Origin: Acidobacterium sp.
GTDB taxonomy: Bacteria; Acidobacteriota; Terriglobia; Terriglobales; Acidobacteriaceae
Direction: 5' to 3'
Assembly (NCBI GenBank): GCA_003166955.1
Contig: PMUI01000121.1
Location: 19,427-83,426, forward strand
Length of the DNA stretch: 64,000 nt
Shown here: positions 48,433 through 56,963 of the stretch, in pieces
Layout: each line of letters opens with the position of its first letter
How positions within the stretch are numbered: position 1 is the first letter of the stretch
The notes under the pieces: generated by a model
Seen by the model: the letters and a program-made list of their open reading frames with translations, nothing else
Told to the model about the DNA's origin: nothing
Databases searched by the model: none
Made by a program: the position numbers and the translations under genes

Positions 48433-48518
48433 CTGGAAGCGGGAAGGAGGAAGCCAGAAGCGGGCCACCATCGTGAGGCGTCTGCTACAGCCTTCCTGCT
48501 TCTGGCTTCCAGCTTCCG
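48433..48518. repeat. inverted pair of heptamer arrays between convergent genes
   Basis: After the UDG TAG: CTGGAAG, CGGGAAG, GAGGAAG, CCAGAAG and CGGGCCA (48433-48467). Then, in inverted orientation, CCTTCCT, GCTTCTG, GCTTCCA and GCTTCCG (48491-48518). GGAAGCCAGAAGC of the first set is the exact complement of GCTTCTGGCTTCC of the second (13 bp), so the transcript can form a hairpin with a loop of about 36 nt. Confidence 0.85.
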
Positions 48519-48521
48519 GCT

Positions 48522-48548
48522 GCGCTGCTGACCGTAGGTCAGCAGCGC
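48522..48548. terminator. perfect 12-bp hairpin at the SDR 3' end
   Basis: GCGCTGCTGACC (48522-48533) and GGTCAGCAGCGC (48537-48548) with a GTA loop lie directly next to the SDR stop and beside the inverted heptamers. No T-tract exists on either strand, so it is a hairpin terminator candidate or an mRNA end-protector shared by convergent genes. Confidence 0.55.
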
Positions 48549-48549
48549 T

Positions 48550-49287
48550 TCACCACGGCAGCGTCTGATCCAAATGAATGTAAGCCCCCGTCGGCCCATT
48601 ATCCGGCAGCGTCGCCAGCTTCACGCTGGTCTTCGCGCCGTCGGGGATCTCCATCGGCGCAGCATCGGTCCCCATGTCCGTCTTCACCCAGCCAGGGTGC
48701 GCCGAGTTCACCTTGATCTTCGTGTCCTTCAGTTCATGCGCCAGGTGGATGGTGAAAGAATTCAGCGCCGCCTTCGACGCATCGTAAGCAAACGCCTTCG
48801 CGTCATAAATCGGCGACTTCGGATCGGCGTGCAGCGCCAGCGAGCCCAGAATGCTCGACAGGTTCACAATCCGCCCCGCGGGCGCTTTCCTGATCAGCGG
48901 CAGCAGCGTCTGCGTGATCTGAATGACGCCGAAAAAATTCGTGTCGAACGTCTCGTGCAGAAGCTCAGCCGACGTGGTGCTGGTCTTGTTCCCGCCCATG
49001 AAATCTTCCTTCGAAATGCCGGCATTGTTGATCAGGATGTCCAGCTTGCCGTACTGCTGGTCGAAGTACTTGTAAGTTTCCTTGTAATCCGCGGAGTTGA
49101 GCACGTCGAACTTGATCGCCTCCGCCTGCACCCCATCCTTTTTCAGCAGCTCCACCGCGGCCTTGCCTTTCGCAAGATCCCGCGCTCCAATCACCACCTT
49201 GATCCCAAGCTTCCCCAACTGCCGAGCGGTTTCAAGCCCAAGGCCCTTGTTTCCGCCCGTAATGAACGCAACTTTATCTCCTGCCAT
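48550..49287 (-). CDS. short-chain dehydrogenase/reductase
   Basis: A 245-residue NAD(P)-dependent oxidoreductase. The cofactor motif is FITGGNKGLGLETARQL (TGxxxGxG), then NNAG in DILINNAGISKEDF. The catalytic set is SS in IVNLSSILGS and the Y-x3-K in FAYDASKAALNSF, and the NPG-like end is SAHPGWVKTDMGT. This subgroup resembles carbonyl reductases. ATG 49287 follows GGAGGG at 7 nt; a start 21 nt upstream is less likely. It is convergent with the UDG gene through heptamers and a hairpin, and divergent from priA. Confidence 0.9.
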   Translation of the reverse strand: MAGDKVAFITGGNKGLGLETARQLGKLGIKVVIGARDLAKGKAAVELLKKDGVQAEAIKFDVLNSADYKETYKYFDQQYGKLDILINNAGISKEDFMGGNKTSTTSAELLHETFDTNFFGVIQITQTLLPLIRKAPAGRIVNLSSILGSLALHADPKSPIYDAKAFAYDASKAALNSFTIHLAHELKDTKIKVNSAHPGWVKTDMGTDAAPMEIPDGAKTSVKLATLPDNGPTGAYIHLDQTLPW

Positions 49288-49364
49288 TGGACCCTCCATG
49301 GTCCTCAATCAGATTCCCCGCCCCGCCCCAAGGATTCACGGTAAAAGCACGGCTCTTCGCGAGC

Positions 49365-49385
49365 AGCTCCCAGCTCCCAGCTTCC
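49365..49385. repeat. short heptamer array upstream of priA
   Basis: Units AGCTCCC, AGCTCCC and AGCTTCC lie 30 nt before the priA ATG in the divergent SDR-priA intergenic region. It is the smallest array and the least certain. Confidence 0.55.
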
Positions 49386-49415
49386 TATTCTGTTACGCTC
49401 CGAAAAAGACTCCCC

Positions 49416-51878
49416 ATGCCCCAGTTCTGCGATGTCGCCCTGCCGGTTCCGCTCGACCGCGTCTTCACCTACGCGTCGGCAGGCTCCGATCCCGCTGTCG
49501 GCGTGCGCGTCCTCGTCCCCTTCCGCAACGAAAAACTAGCAGGCGTCGTCGTCCGCCTCCACGACGATCCGCCCCCCGTCGAAGCCAAGCCCATGCTCTC
49601 CATCCTCGACGAGGAGCCCGTCCTCTCCGCCGAGCTCATGGACCTCGGCCGCTGGATCGCCCAGTACTACCTCGCCCCCATCGGCGAAGTCCTCCGCTCC
49701 ATGCTCCCGCTCACCGGCGAAGTCCGTCACCACGTCCTCTACCGCATCACCGACCTCGGCCGCCAGCAGCTCCTCTCCGCCGCCGAACAGGGCTCCTCGC
49801 GCCGCTCCCGCCTCTCCCCCGAAGAACAGGACCTCGAGTACGCCGTCCTCAACGCCCTCGAATCCGGCGAAGCCATCCGCGTCTCGCGCCTGCGCTCCGC
49901 CACCGGAGCAACCGTCCGGATCCTCCAGGGTATGCTCCGCAAAAAGTGGATCACCCGCGAAACCGCAGCCGAGCTCCGCGACGCGCGCCGCACCGTCCGT
50001 TACGCCGTCCTCATCCACGACGTCCGCCTTCCCAAGCTCAACGAGAACCAGCAAACCATCCTCGCCGAGCTCGCCGGTGCCGATGGCGAACTCCCCGTTG
50101 CCGAACTCCGCCGCCTCGAAGTCCCCGCCTCCACCCTCGGCACGCTGGTCCGCAAAAATCTCGTCCGCATCGAAGAGCGCCCCGCCGATTTTCATCTCAC
50201 CCACCTCCACGCCTTCGCCACGCCCGAGCACGACCTCAACCTCGCCCAGCTCGAAGCCCTCGCCACCATCACCGCCTCCGTCGCCGCGCGCGAATTCCGC
50301 CCCCTCCTGCTCCACGGCGTCACGGGCTCCGGCAAAACCGCGGTCTACCTCGCCGCCATGCGTCGCACCCTCGACGAGGGCCGCTCCGCCATCCTCCTCG
50401 TCCCCGAAATCGGCCTCACCCCCGCCATGGCCGCGCAGCTCCATCACGCCTTCGGCTCCGAAGTCGCCCTCCTCCACTCCGCGCTCACGCCCGAAGAACG
50501 CGGCGAGCAGTGGCACCGCATCCGCAAAGGCGAAGCCCGCGTCGTCGTCGGCACGCGCTCCGCCATCTTCGCGCCCGTCGACAACCTCGGCCTCGTCGTT
50601 GTCGACGAAGAACAGGATTCCAGCTACAAGCAGGAATCCATGCCGCGCTACCACGCGCGCGATGTCGCCGTGATGCGCGCCAAACTCGCCGGTGCCGCCA
50701 TCGTCCTCGGCTCCGCCACGCCCTCGCTCGAAACCTGGAACAACGCCACCACCGGAAAATATCAGCTCATCCAGATCGCAGACCGCGTCATGGATCGACC
50801 CCTCCCCGAGGTGCGCCTCATCGACATGCGCCAGGAATTTCAGGAGACCAACGAAGAGCGCCTTTTCTCCCGCGCCCTCATCGAAGAAACGCAGTCCACC
50901 CTCGACCGCAATGAGCAGGCCATCATTCTCCTCAACCGCCGCGGCTACTCCTTCGTCGTCATCTGCCGCGCCTGCGGCATCAAGCTCGACTGCGAAAACT
51001 GCTCCATCGCCCTCACCCACCACAAATCCGCAGCCACCGCCGACCAGCCCGCCACCGGTCAGCGCTTAGAATGTCACTACTGCGGTTACAAAAAGACCGT
51101 CCCCAAACGCTGCCCCGCCTGCGACAGCGAATTCCTCTACTTCCTCGGCGCCGGCTCCCAACAGGGCGAAGAACGCCTCCAGGAAATCTTCCCCAACGCG
51201 CGCATCGGCCGCATGGATCGCGACACCGTCCGCGGCCGCGCCGACATGGAGCGCCTGCTTCTACGCCTGCACTCCGGCGAAATAAACCTCCTCGTCGGCA
51301 CGCAGATGATCGCCAAGGGCCACGACATCCACGGCGTCACCCTGGTCGGCGTCGTCGGCTGCGACTACGCCCTCGGCCTCCCCGACTTCCGCGCCGCCGA
51401 GCGCGTCTTCCAGCTCCTCACCCAGGTCTCCGGCCGCGCCGGACGCGGCGAACTTCCCGGCCAGGTCATTGTGCAAACCTGGCACCCCGAGCACTACGCC
51501 ATCCAGTTCGCCGCCACGCACGATTTCGCCGGCTTCGTCGAAAAAGAGCTGAAGTTTCGCCGCATGATGCGCTACCCGCCCTACGCCGCGCTCGCCAACG
51601 TGCTGCTGCAAAGCCAGCGCCTCGAAGAAGCCGCCGCCTGGGCCACCGCCCTCGGCCGCTGGTGCCAGAACACCACCCTCCGCAACGTCCGCGTCCTCGG
51701 CCCCGCCACCGCGCCCATCGCCAGAATCAAGCGCATCTACCGTTTTCATCTCGTCATGAAAGGCGAGAACCGCACCGCCCTCCAAAAAGCTCTGCGCGCC
51801 CTCCTCGCCCACGCCGAAGAAGCTCAGATCCCCCGCGCCAACCTCATCATCGACGTCGACCCCGTCAGCCTCATGTAG
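49416..51878 (+). CDS. priA: primosomal replication-restart helicase PriA
   Basis: An 820-residue superfamily-2 helicase that reloads the replisome at stalled forks. The 3'-DNA-binding domain starts FCDVALPVPLDRVFTYAS. Walker A is GVTGSGKTAVYLAAM, and VVVDEEQDSSYKQ replaces DExH (DEEQ). GTRSAIFAP, LLNRRGYSFVVICRACGIKLDCENCSIALTHH and LECHYCGYKKTVPKRCPACDSE give the eight zinc cysteines; GTQMIAKGHD and QVSGRAGRGELPG are motifs V and VI. It runs to the usual C-terminal domain (IYRFHLVMKG). ATG 49416 is the start although the frame is open upstream. Confidence 0.96.
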   Translation: MPQFCDVALPVPLDRVFTYASAGSDPAVGVRVLVPFRNEKLAGVVVRLHDDPPPVEAKPMLSILDEEPVLSAELMDLGRWIAQYYLAPIGEVLRSMLPLTGEVRHHVLYRITDLGRQQLLSAAEQGSSRRSRLSPEEQDLEYAVLNALESGEAIRVSRLRSATGATVRILQGMLRKKWITRETAAELRDARRTVRYAVLIHDVRLPKLNENQQTILAELAGADGELPVAELRRLEVPASTLGTLVRKNLVRIEERPADFHLTHLHAFATPEHDLNLAQLEALATITASVAAREFRPLLLHGVTGSGKTAVYLAAMRRTLDEGRSAILLVPEIGLTPAMAAQLHHAFGSEVALLHSALTPEERGEQWHRIRKGEARVVVGTRSAIFAPVDNLGLVVVDEEQDSSYKQESMPRYHARDVAVMRAKLAGAAIVLGSATPSLETWNNATTGKYQLIQIADRVMDRPLPEVRLIDMRQEFQETNEERLFSRALIEETQSTLDRNEQAIILLNRRGYSFVVICRACGIKLDCENCSIALTHHKSAATADQPATGQRLECHYCGYKKTVPKRCPACDSEFLYFLGAGSQQGEERLQEIFPNARIGRMDRDTVRGRADMERLLLRLHSGEINLLVGTQMIAKGHDIHGVTLVGVVGCDYALGLPDFRAAERVFQLLTQVSGRAGRGELPGQVIVQTWHPEHYAIQFAATHDFAGFVEKELKFRRMMRYPPYAALANVLLQSQRLEEAAAWATALGRWCQNTTLRNVRVLGPATAPIARIKRIYRFHLVMKGENRTALQKALRALLAHAEEAQIPRANLIIDVDPVSLM

Positions 51879-51917
51879 CGCGAACCCGAAATCCTGCCGC
51901 CCCGGAGAAGGCCCACC

Positions 51918-52892
51918 ATGCAATACCTCGACGAAGAGAAAGTCCGCAAGCTCCTAACCTACGAGACTCTAATCCCCGCCGTCGAGCGCGCCCTCACCAA
52001 CCTTTCCACCGGAAAGATCCAGCAGCCCGTCCGCACCGTCCTCCGCGTCCCGGAACCCCAAGCCGACAAAACCGCCCCCACCCCACCATCGCCTTCCAGC
52101 TTCCAGCTTCCCCCTTCCGGCTTCCAGCTCCCACGAGGCTTCTTCGCCCTCATGCCCGCCGTCGATCAGGACCTCATGGGCGTCAAGCTCGTCACCTTCT
52201 ACGAGCGCAACGTCACCCAGCCCACCCACCAGGCCGTCATCCAGCTGTTCTCCGCTGCCACTGGCGAGCCCCTCGTCGCCATGGACGGCCGCCTCATCAC
52301 GGAAATGCGCACCGCTGCCGTCTCCGCCATCGCCACCCGCCTCTTCGCCCCGCCACAAGCCCGCACCCTCGCCATCCTCGGCAGCGGTGTCCAGGCCCGC
52401 TCCCACCTACAGGCGCTCCGCACAGTCCGCACCTTCCAGCAAATCCGCGTCTGGAGCCGCACCCCCGCCAATGCCCAGCGCTTCGCCTCCGAGTGCAACG
52501 CCACCGCATTCCCAACCGCGGAGCAAGCGGTCCGAGGAGCCGACGTGGTCCTCGGCCTCGCCAGCGTCCACGAACCCCTCATCCAGGGCGCATGGCTCGG
52601 CCCCAACACCCTCATCTGCGCCGTCGCCACCGTCACCCCCGACCGCCGCGAGCTCGATGACGCCGCCATGAACGCCGCCATCGTCGTCGAGTCCCGCGAG
52701 GCAGCCCTCCGCGAATCCGGCGACATTATCACTTCCGGCCAGCCCGTCTACGCCGAACTTGGCGAAATCCTCGCCGGCTCACAACCCCTCCCCACCGGTC
52801 GCGTAGTCTTCAAATCCCTCGGCGTCGCCGCCTGCGATCTCGCCGCCGCAGGCCTGGTCTGGCGCATGTCGCAAAATCGCGCAAGTGCTTAA
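51918..52892 (+). CDS. ornithine cyclodeaminase / mu-crystallin family protein with an in-frame heptamer insertion
   Basis: A 324-residue NAD(P)-binding enzyme of the ornithine cyclodeaminase, ketimine reductase or alanine dehydrogenase type. It starts MQYLDEEKVRKLLTYETLIPAVERALTNLSTG, with MGVKLVTFYERNV and MDGRLITEMRTAAVSAIATRLF around the substrate lysine/arginine. The Rossmann motif LAILGSGVQARSHLQAL and VVLGLASVHEPLI follow. Between QPVRTVLRVPEP and GFFALMPA the family usually has a short loop; here about 22 residues of Pro/Ser-rich sequence (PSSFQLPPSGFQLPRG) are encoded partly by six heptamer units (52092-52133). It is 39 nt behind priA. Confidence 0.88.
   Translation: MQYLDEEKVRKLLTYETLIPAVERALTNLSTGKIQQPVRTVLRVPEPQADKTAPTPPSPSSFQLPPSGFQLPRGFFALMPAVDQDLMGVKLVTFYERNVTQPTHQAVIQLFSAATGEPLVAMDGRLITEMRTAAVSAIATRLFAPPQARTLAILGSGVQARSHLQALRTVRTFQQIRVWSRTPANAQRFASECNATAFPTAEQAVRGADVVLGLASVHEPLIQGAWLGPNTLICAVATVTPDRRELDDAAMNAAIVVESREAALRESGDIITSGQPVYAELGEILAGSQPLPTGRVVFKSLGVAACDLAAAGLVWRMSQNRASA
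52092..52133. repeat. heptamer array inside a coding sequence
   Basis: Six units, CCTTCCA, GCTTCCA, GCTTCCC, CCTTCCG, GCTTCCA and GCTCCCA, total 42 nt, which keeps the reading frame. Because three heptamers equal 21 nt, the peptide has a 7-residue period (FQLPPSG, FQLPRG). Confidence 0.9.
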
Positions 52893-52991
52893 AACGAAAG
52901 TAACTAAACGCCTCTCCTCCCCTAAAAATGCTACAGACGCCTGCAACTTTGGGGCGCATTCTCATAGTTGGCACGTGCAGGTTGTCATCCG

Positions 52992-55382
52992 TTGAAGTCC
53001 TTCCTCGCCCTCGTCTTGCTGGTCTCGTGCTTCGGGAACCTCCTCCCCGCGCAGACCGCAAAGCCCTCTAAACCGCCCAGCGCCGCCTCGCCCCCGGTCC
53101 TCACCAGCGTGGCCCAGATTCACGCCCTTACCAGGGACCAGGCCGCACAAGCTCTGCCCGTTCAACTCCACGCCATCGTCACCTACTACGAGCCAACCGA
53201 AGGCCAGGTCTTCGTGCAGGACCCAACCGGAGGCCTCTACATCGCCTCTCCGTCGAATCCTCCCGCGCTCAATCCCGGCGACGCAGTCCTCATCCGCGGC
53301 ACAACCGTTAACAGCTACTCGATCAACGTCAAAGCCACCGAGATGCGGTTTGAGCATCCGGCGCAGTTTCCCCAGCCCGTGCCCGTCACCTGGCGTGACC
53401 TGCTCCAGAAATCCATCGACTGCCGCTACGTTACCATCGCCGGCAAGGTCCGCTCCGCCACCCTCCAGGCCTCCATCGGGCAATACAGCCAGGGCGGTGT
53501 CCTGGTGCGCGGGCAATCGCTCGCCGAAGTGCAGCGCGCTCTCGCGCACGCAAGCGAGCGCCAACCCTACCTCCTCATCGATCTGCAGACCCAGGGCGGC
53601 CTGCTTCGCGTCCACATCGAAAACATCCAGGGCCTCGATCCGATTCGCCTGCTCGATGCCGAAGTCAGGATCTCGGGTGTCGCCGGTGGTGTCTTCGACG
53701 GCAAGTTTCAGCAAATTGGAGCCGAAATCTGGGTCAGCAGCGCGAACCACCTGGAAATCCTCGAGGCTCCCTCCACCGATCCGGCAAAGCTTCCTCTCAC
53801 CGCCATCGACCGCATCATGTCGGGGTATTACGTCACCGACCTCAGCCAGCGCGTCCATGTGCGAGGCAGCCTCACCCTCTACCAGCCCGGTCTGGAAATG
53901 GTGCTCGAGACCCCCCAGGGCAGTGCGGTTCAGGTGAACTCCTTTGAGCAGTCCCGCCTCCACATCGGCCAGGTCGTCGACGTCGTCGGATTCCCCAATC
54001 CGCACCAGTACTCCGAGGTTCTCGACGATGCCAGCGTGCTGCCCACTCCCCAGACCCAGCTCATCCAGCCGGCGACGGTAGAGTGGGCCGATGCACTTGC
54101 CGGGCATCATCCCTTCCAACTGATCTCCATGCAGGGTAAGCTCGCCGCCGAGGTTCACGAGCCCCACCAGGACACCCTCGTTATTCAGACCGGGCCACAC
54201 GTCTTTTCCGCGATCCTGCCCCGAACCGTGTGGAACCAGGAACTCAACGAAGCCGCCCTCCCCGACTACCGCATCGGTAGCACCGTGCGCGTCGTCGGCG
54301 TCTGCTTTGTCCACGCCGGCGGCCCCTGGAACACCGAGCGCTGGTTCGATCTGCAGCTCCGCACCCCCCAGGATGTCATCGTCCTTGTCGCCCCATCGTG
54401 GTGGACGGTGCGCCATCTGTTGTACGTCAGCGCCTCTCTGCTCGCCCTCATGGTCGCAGCCCTGTTCTGGGCCATCATCCTGCAGCGCAAAGTCCGCATG
54501 CAGACCGAGCAAATCCGCCTCACCATGGAATCCGAAGCTGCCCGCGAGCGCCGCATCGCCTTCCTTGAGAAAGAGCGCGGCCGCGTCCTCGAATCCATCA
54601 ACAGCATGCTCAATCTCGATGAGGTGCTGCGCATGATCCTCCAGCTCATCAGCACCCAGCTCGAAGACCGCTCCTGCTGGTGCGAGCTCGCCAACGGCAC
54701 CGTCATCGGTGAGGCATCCTCTGCCGAAGATACTGAAGGCGTCGTCCGCCGCGGCATCTACTCCGGCGCCGGTGAGCGCCTCGGCTCACTCGTCGTTTCC
54801 GGCGCGGAAGCCTGGCAGGAGCAGGCCGGCGAAGCCCTCGAAATGGGCGCCAGCCTCGCTGCCCTCGCCATCGACAACCGCCGCCTCTACGAGACCCTCA
54901 TCCATCGTTCTCAATACGACCACCTCACCAACGCCGCCAATCGCTTCCTCCTTGAAAGCCGGCTCGACGAGGCCCTCGCCCACGCCAGGCGCAGCCAGAC
55001 CCATTTCGCCCTCGTCTACATCGACCTCGATCAGTTCAAACAGGTGAACGACCTCTACGGTCACCGCGTCGGCGACACTCTCCTCCAACAGGTGGCGGAG
55101 CGCTTCTCCGAGAAGTTGCGCGGCATGGACACCCTCGCCCGCATCGGCGGCGACGAATTCATCGCCCTCATCCCGGTCGTCCGCAGTCGCGCCGAGGTCG
55201 AGGAAATCGGCGAGCGCCTCGAGCACGCCTTCGATACGCCCTTCCTCATCGACGGCTTCACCATCCACAGCGCAGCCAGCATCGGCATCGCCCTCTATCC
55301 GGAAGACGGCCTCACCAAGGAGGAGTTGAAGCGCGTAGCCGATGCCGCCATGTACGCCCGCAAACCCCACGTCACCGTCTGA
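52992..55382 (+). CDS. membrane-bound GGDEF diguanylate cyclase with a large periplasmic sensor
   Basis: A 796-residue protein. A signal anchor (KSFLALVLLVSCFGNLLPAQ) is followed by a 420-residue periplasmic region with OB-fold-like beta repeats (VFVQDPTGGLYIASP, YVTIAGKVRSATL and RVHVRGSLTLYQPGLEMVLETPQG). A transmembrane helix (HLLYVSASLLALMVAALFWAIIL) leads to a coiled coil, a GAF-like stretch and a C-terminal GGDEF domain with intact RIGGDEFIALIP active site and IDLDQFKQVND. The expected product is cyclic di-GMP. An RxxD inhibitory site is not obvious. Start TTG 52992 is chosen (AGG 9 nt upstream); TTG 52968 is possible. It starts 100 nt after the cyclodeaminase. Confidence 0.85.
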   Translation: MKSFLALVLLVSCFGNLLPAQTAKPSKPPSAASPPVLTSVAQIHALTRDQAAQALPVQLHAIVTYYEPTEGQVFVQDPTGGLYIASPSNPPALNPGDAVLIRGTTVNSYSINVKATEMRFEHPAQFPQPVPVTWRDLLQKSIDCRYVTIAGKVRSATLQASIGQYSQGGVLVRGQSLAEVQRALAHASERQPYLLIDLQTQGGLLRVHIENIQGLDPIRLLDAEVRISGVAGGVFDGKFQQIGAEIWVSSANHLEILEAPSTDPAKLPLTAIDRIMSGYYVTDLSQRVHVRGSLTLYQPGLEMVLETPQGSAVQVNSFEQSRLHIGQVVDVVGFPNPHQYSEVLDDASVLPTPQTQLIQPATVEWADALAGHHPFQLISMQGKLAAEVHEPHQDTLVIQTGPHVFSAILPRTVWNQELNEAALPDYRIGSTVRVVGVCFVHAGGPWNTERWFDLQLRTPQDVIVLVAPSWWTVRHLLYVSASLLALMVAALFWAIILQRKVRMQTEQIRLTMESEAARERRIAFLEKERGRVLESINSMLNLDEVLRMILQLISTQLEDRSCWCELANGTVIGEASSAEDTEGVVRRGIYSGAGERLGSLVVSGAEAWQEQAGEALEMGASLAALAIDNRRLYETLIHRSQYDHLTNAANRFLLESRLDEALAHARRSQTHFALVYIDLDQFKQVNDLYGHRVGDTLLQQVAERFSEKLRGMDTLARIGGDEFIALIPVVRSRAEVEEIGERLEHAFDTPFLIDGFTIHSAASIGIALYPEDGLTKEELKRVADAAMYARKPHVTV

Positions 55383-55436
55383 GCCTGCCCTGAGCGAGGG
55401 CGCGTCCGCGCCCGAGTTGAAACGGGGTACAAGAGC

Positions 55437-55484
55437 AGGGCTCTCAGCCCTCAGGCTGTAACCTGTAACCTGCAACCTGTCCTA
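55437..55484. repeat. hairpin plus heptamer array after nuoN
   Basis: AGGGCT/AGCCCT (55437-55451, CTC loop) is followed by units CTCAGCC, CTCAGGC, TGTAACC, TGTAACC, TGCAACC and TGTCCTA (55443-55484). The last unit contains the nuoN stop (CTA on plus, TAG on minus). Read from nuoN, the array starts immediately after TAG. It is convergent with the GGDEF gene. Confidence 0.8.
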
Positions 55485-56963
55485 CGCCCCAATCCACCGC
55501 AGCAACAACCCCGGCGCGCACCCCAACACCACCACCAGCGCCGCCAGCACCCACACCGTCACGCGCGTGACGAGTGAAACTTGAATCGCCGGAGCGTCGC
55601 GCGCTCCATCCACAACGTAAATCTGCTTCAACACCCGCAGGTAGTAATACAGCGAAACCGCGCTCATCGCCACCGCCAGCAGCACCAGCCACAGCAACCC
55701 GAGATGCGGCTCCGCCTGCAACGCCGCCGCAAAGATATAAAACTTCCCAAAGAATCCAGCCAGCGGCGGAATCCCCGCCAGCGACAGCAGAAAAACCAGC
55801 ATGCACAGCGACAACCCAGGCGCGCGACGATACAGCCCCGCCAAATCCGCAATCTTATCGACCCCTTCCGCCTCCAGCGACCCCAGCGCACCAAACGCCC
55901 CAAGCGTCGCCAGCGCATACGTGATCACGTAATACAGCAGCGCAGCCGTCCCCATCGGCGTGTGCGCAATCAAACCGAGCAGCATGTATCCCGCGTGTCC
56001 AATCGCCGAGTACGCCAGCAACCGCCGCACGCTCGTCTGCGCAATCGCCGCCAGATTTCCCACCACCATCGACAGCGCCGCCATCACGCACAGCACCGGC
56101 ACCCATCCCGGCGCATATCCGCGATAAGCGCCGTGGCCCGCCGCCCCCGCAAGCCCCACCATCACCACCTGGCCGAACACAAAAAAGCTCGCCACCTTCG
56201 AGCTCGACGCGATGAATCCCGCGCTCACCGTCGGCGCTCCCTGGTACGCATCCGGCGCCCACAAGTGAAACGGGGCCGCCGCCACCTTGAACCCGAACCC
56301 AATCGCCACCATCACCAGCGCCACCAGCAGCAGCGGATCAAGTGCCGGCCCGCTCACCGCCGCCGCGATCTTCGGCAGCTCAATCGATCCCGAAACTCCA
56401 TACAGCAGGCTCATCCCAAACAACAAAAACCCCGCCGACATCCCGCCGAAGAGGAAATACTTCAAGCTCGCTTCCGCCGACTGCCGGCTCTGCTTATCGA
56501 ACCCCGTCAGCACATACAGCGACAAACTCAAAAACTCCAGCGCCACAAAAATCAGCAGCAGATTCTGCGTCGCCACCAGGAACATCATCGCCACCGTGGC
56601 AAACAGGATCAGCGCCAGATACTCGCCCACATTCGCGGTGAACTTCATCGAAGTCGACAGCAGCAGAGTCAGAACGGCCAACCCCAGCAGCGCCAACTGC
56701 ACAATGCACGTCAGCGGCGTGATGACAAACATCGCCTCCGGCAAACTTCCCAACACCGCCGCATGGAGCAGCAGATACGCCGCGATCAGACACCCAACGC
56801 ACCCGATCAGCGCACCGACTCCAAACCGCAACTTCAACGCCGCTCGCCGCAGCGCTGTCAGGTCCAGCGCCAGCAGCACCAGCCCCGCCACCGCCACCGC
56901 AATCTCCGGCAGCGTCAGGCGCAGCAGTTCGGCGTAGCTCACCGCATTGAGGATCGGGCTCAT
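55482..56963 (-). CDS. nuoN: NADH-quinone oxidoreductase subunit N
   Basis: A 493-residue Mrp-antiporter-like proton-pumping subunit of complex I. The core has LVATQNLLLIFVALEFLSLSLYVLTGFDKQ with the essential glutamate (LEFLSL), ASLKYFLFGGMSAGFLLFGM with its lysine, and APFHLWAPDAYQGAPTVSAGFIASSSKVASFF with another lysine; the last helix ends VVVLGCAPGLLLRWIGA. ATG 56963 overlaps the nuoM stop as ATGA; a GTG 6 nt further up is less likely. It is the last gene of the minus-strand nuo operon and is followed by a heptamer array. Confidence 0.95.
   Translation of the reverse strand: MSPILNAVSYAELLRLTLPEIAVAVAGLVLLALDLTALRRAALKLRFGVGALIGCVGCLIAAYLLLHAAVLGSLPEAMFVITPLTCIVQLALLGLAVLTLLLSTSMKFTANVGEYLALILFATVAMMFLVATQNLLLIFVALEFLSLSLYVLTGFDKQSRQSAEASLKYFLFGGMSAGFLLFGMSLLYGVSGSIELPKIAAAVSGPALDPLLLVALVMVAIGFGFKVAAAPFHLWAPDAYQGAPTVSAGFIASSSKVASFFVFGQVVMVGLAGAAGHGAYRGYAPGWVPVLCVMAALSMVVGNLAAIAQTSVRRLLAYSAIGHAGYMLLGLIAHTPMGTAALLYYVITYALATLGAFGALGSLEAEGVDKIADLAGLYRRAPGLSLCMLVFLLSLAGIPPLAGFFGKFYIFAAALQAEPHLGLLWLVLLAVAMSAVSLYYYLRVLKQIYVVDGARDAPAIQVSLVTRVTVWVLAALVVVLGCAPGLLLRWIGA

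Noticed and set aside
49097..50914. A 605-codon Arg/Pro-rich plus-strand frame over the SDR-priA region
   Set aside because: It overlaps priA in another frame; priA carries all helicase motifs and this frame has none.
18397..55484. Heptamer arrays as CRISPR remnants
   Set aside because: There are no spacers between units, unit length is 7 bp, and no cas genes exist in the window.
20704..55484. Heptamer arrays as sequencing or assembly artefacts
   Set aside because: They occur at many unrelated loci with different unit sequences, end precisely at gene boundaries, and one keeps a reading frame open; an artefact would not do this. Read support could not be examined here.
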